From Rhodospirillales bacterium 70-18 (GTDB lineage Bacteria > Pseudomonadota > Alphaproteobacteria > Acetobacterales > Acetobacteraceae): a DNA stretch of 64,000 nt. Positions within the stretch are counted from its first letter, which is position 1, and every line of letters begins with the position of its first letter. The notes beneath the pieces are model-generated. The model saw nothing but the letters and a program-made list of their open reading frames with translations. It did not search any database and was not told the DNA's origin. This document shows positions 63,092 through 64,000 of the stretch, one piece after another. The stretch lies in contig MKWE01000056.1 of the NCBI GenBank assembly GCA_001899585.1, forward strand, positions 112,199-176,198. The letters are read 5' to 3'. The position numbers and the translations under genes were made by a program.

Positions 63092-64000
63092 ATGGCCGCC
63101 GACGGAACGCTCATGACCATGACCAGCCCGTTGGGGGATGGCGTGCTGCAGCCGATCGGGCTGCAGGGCGAGGAGGCGATCAGCGCGCCGTTCGTGTTCC
63201 GCGTGGAGATGGTCTCCGAGCAGGACGGGATCGATCCGGATTCGATGCTGTTCCAGCCGGCATGCGTGACGGTGCAGCGGACCGATACGGCGCCGCGACA
63301 TTTCCACGGCATCGTGCGCAGCTTCTCGGCCGGGGAGAAGCGCGAGGGGACGAATTTCTACCAGGCCGAGCTGGTGCCGAAATGGTGGTTCGCCAGCCAG
63401 ACGGTGGATTGCCGGATCTTCCACAACGTGAGCGTGGCCGACGTGCTGCAGACACTGTTCGACGAGAACGGGCTGTCGGGGGTGAAGACGCGGCTGCAGG
63501 GTGCCAAGACGGTGCGGCCGTTCATCGTGCAGTTCAACGAGTCGGATTTCGACTTCGCGGCGCGGCTGATGGAGGCGGAGGGGTATTATTACTTCTTCGA
63601 GCATGAGGAGAGCGCGCACAACCTGGTGCTGTCCGATGCCAACGCGGCGTTCCAGGCGCTGGCGCACCCGAATGTGGAACTGATGTTCAAGGGTGGCGGC
63701 ATCAACGGGCTGAACGCCTGGCACCGGGTGGCGGCGACCGCCTACGGCAAGGTGCAGATGGACGACTACGATCCGCTGAACCCGGCGACGGCGGTGACCG
63801 GCCAGCAATCCACAGTGCTGTCTACCAGCGGGCATGCGGCGCGCGACGTGTTCGAGTGGCCGGCGCTGACCGACAAGGCGGACATGGCGACCGGGCGGTC
63901 GCGCATTCGCCAGGAGGCGGCGGAGGCGTTCTCGACGCTGTTCGAGGGGGCCGGGCAGGACCAGGAATTCATCCCCGGCGGCAAGTTCAGCCTGCAGGCG
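63092..64000 (+). CDS. vgrG: Type VI secretion tip protein VgrG, N-terminal part (runs off the window)
   Basis: The first 303 codons of a VgrG (TssI), the trimeric spike of the type VI secretion system, related to phage gp27/gp5. Family phrases are SAPFVFRVEMVSEQ, RHFHGIVRSFSAGEKREG, FYQAELVPKWWFASQTVDCR-type block (seen as ELVPKWWFASQTVDCRIF), IFHNVSVADVLQTLF and the very conserved FIVQFNESDFDFAARLMEAE GYYYFFEH segment (ESDFDFAARLMEAEGYYYFF). AGGGAGG precedes ATG at 63092. The gp5-like needle and any C-terminal effector are outside the window. Confidence 0.92.
   Translation, partial: MAADGTLMTMTSPLGDGVLQPIGLQGEEAISAPFVFRVEMVSEQDGIDPDSMLFQPACVTVQRTDTAPRHFHGIVRSFSAGEKREGTNFYQAELVPKWWFASQTVDCRIFHNVSVADVLQTLFDENGLSGVKTRLQGAKTVRPFIVQFNESDFDFAARLMEAEGYYYFFEHEESAHNLVLSDANAAFQALAHPNVELMFKGGGINGLNAWHRVAATAYGKVQMDDYDPLNPATAVTGQQSTVLSTSGHAARDVFEWPALTDKADMATGRSRIRQEAAEAFSTLFEGAGQDQEFIPGGKFSLQA

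Overview
The window reads as a chromosomal segment of a high-GC alphaproteobacterium (visibly about two-thirds G+C). The most likely group is the Acetobacteraceae/Rhodospirillales. This rests on gene order: clpX-lon-hupB, then nuoA-N-birA-coaX-rnj, then proS-lolC-lolD-dnaE, then rpsB-tsf-pyrH-frr-uppS-cdsA-dxr-rseP-bamA-skp-lpxD-fabZ-lpxA-lpxI. It also rests on the use of RNase J, alpha-type promoters (TTGACG-N17-TAxxxx) and AT-rich structured intergenic repeats. No plasmid, prophage or insertion-sequence genes are visible. The family assignment is inference; no 16S gene is present.

Layout. Positions 1-4300: end of clpX, lon, hupB, and tRNA-Val(UAC) and tRNA-Asp(GUC), each with a recognisable promoter. 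Positions 4545-18847: a complete 14-gene respiratory complex I operon (nuoA-N, nuoC and nuoD unfused), followed by birA, coaX, rnj and a DUF1467 membrane protein. Positions 22344-22788: a gene-free region with two intrinsic terminators, a candidate small RNA carrying anti-Shine-Dalgarno motifs and a pair of palindromes. Positions 22789-29549: proS, the lipoprotein exporter genes lolC/lolD, and dnaE. Position 29568: a PEP-CTERM surface protein on the minus strand. Positions 30925-44669: the translation and envelope-biogenesis cluster, covering S2, EF-Ts, UMP kinase, RRF, undecaprenyl-PP and CDP-diacylglycerol synthesis, the MEP pathway, site-2 protease, BamA, Skp and lipid A enzymes. Positions 44688-49158: glyoxalase I, a tiny membrane protein, ruvX and the gatCAB amidotransferase operon.

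From 49.3 kb onward the content is accessory: a GST, a class III aminotransferase divergent from a BisC-type molybdoenzyme that overlaps a methyltransferase gene, a cysteine-synthase-like/AhpD-like gene pair, a rhodanese, a nitric-oxide response cassette, a frameshifted FkbM methyltransferase, a polar amino-acid ABC transporter with a DUF2272 lipoprotein, and the start of a VgrG gene that runs off the end.

Most notable points. (1) An NsrR-group III truncated haemoglobin-52-aa membrane protein operon sits behind a near-ideal NsrR operator, and the NsrR protein carries all four expected cluster ligands. (2) An AT-rich intergenic repeat occurs three times and folds as a three-way junction; one of its stems shows compensatory changes between copies. 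(3) A second family of long GC-rich inverted repeats occurs three times. (4) There is a candidate sRNA between the DUF1467 gene and proS. Two unannotated-size small membrane proteins (53 and 52 aa) are described.
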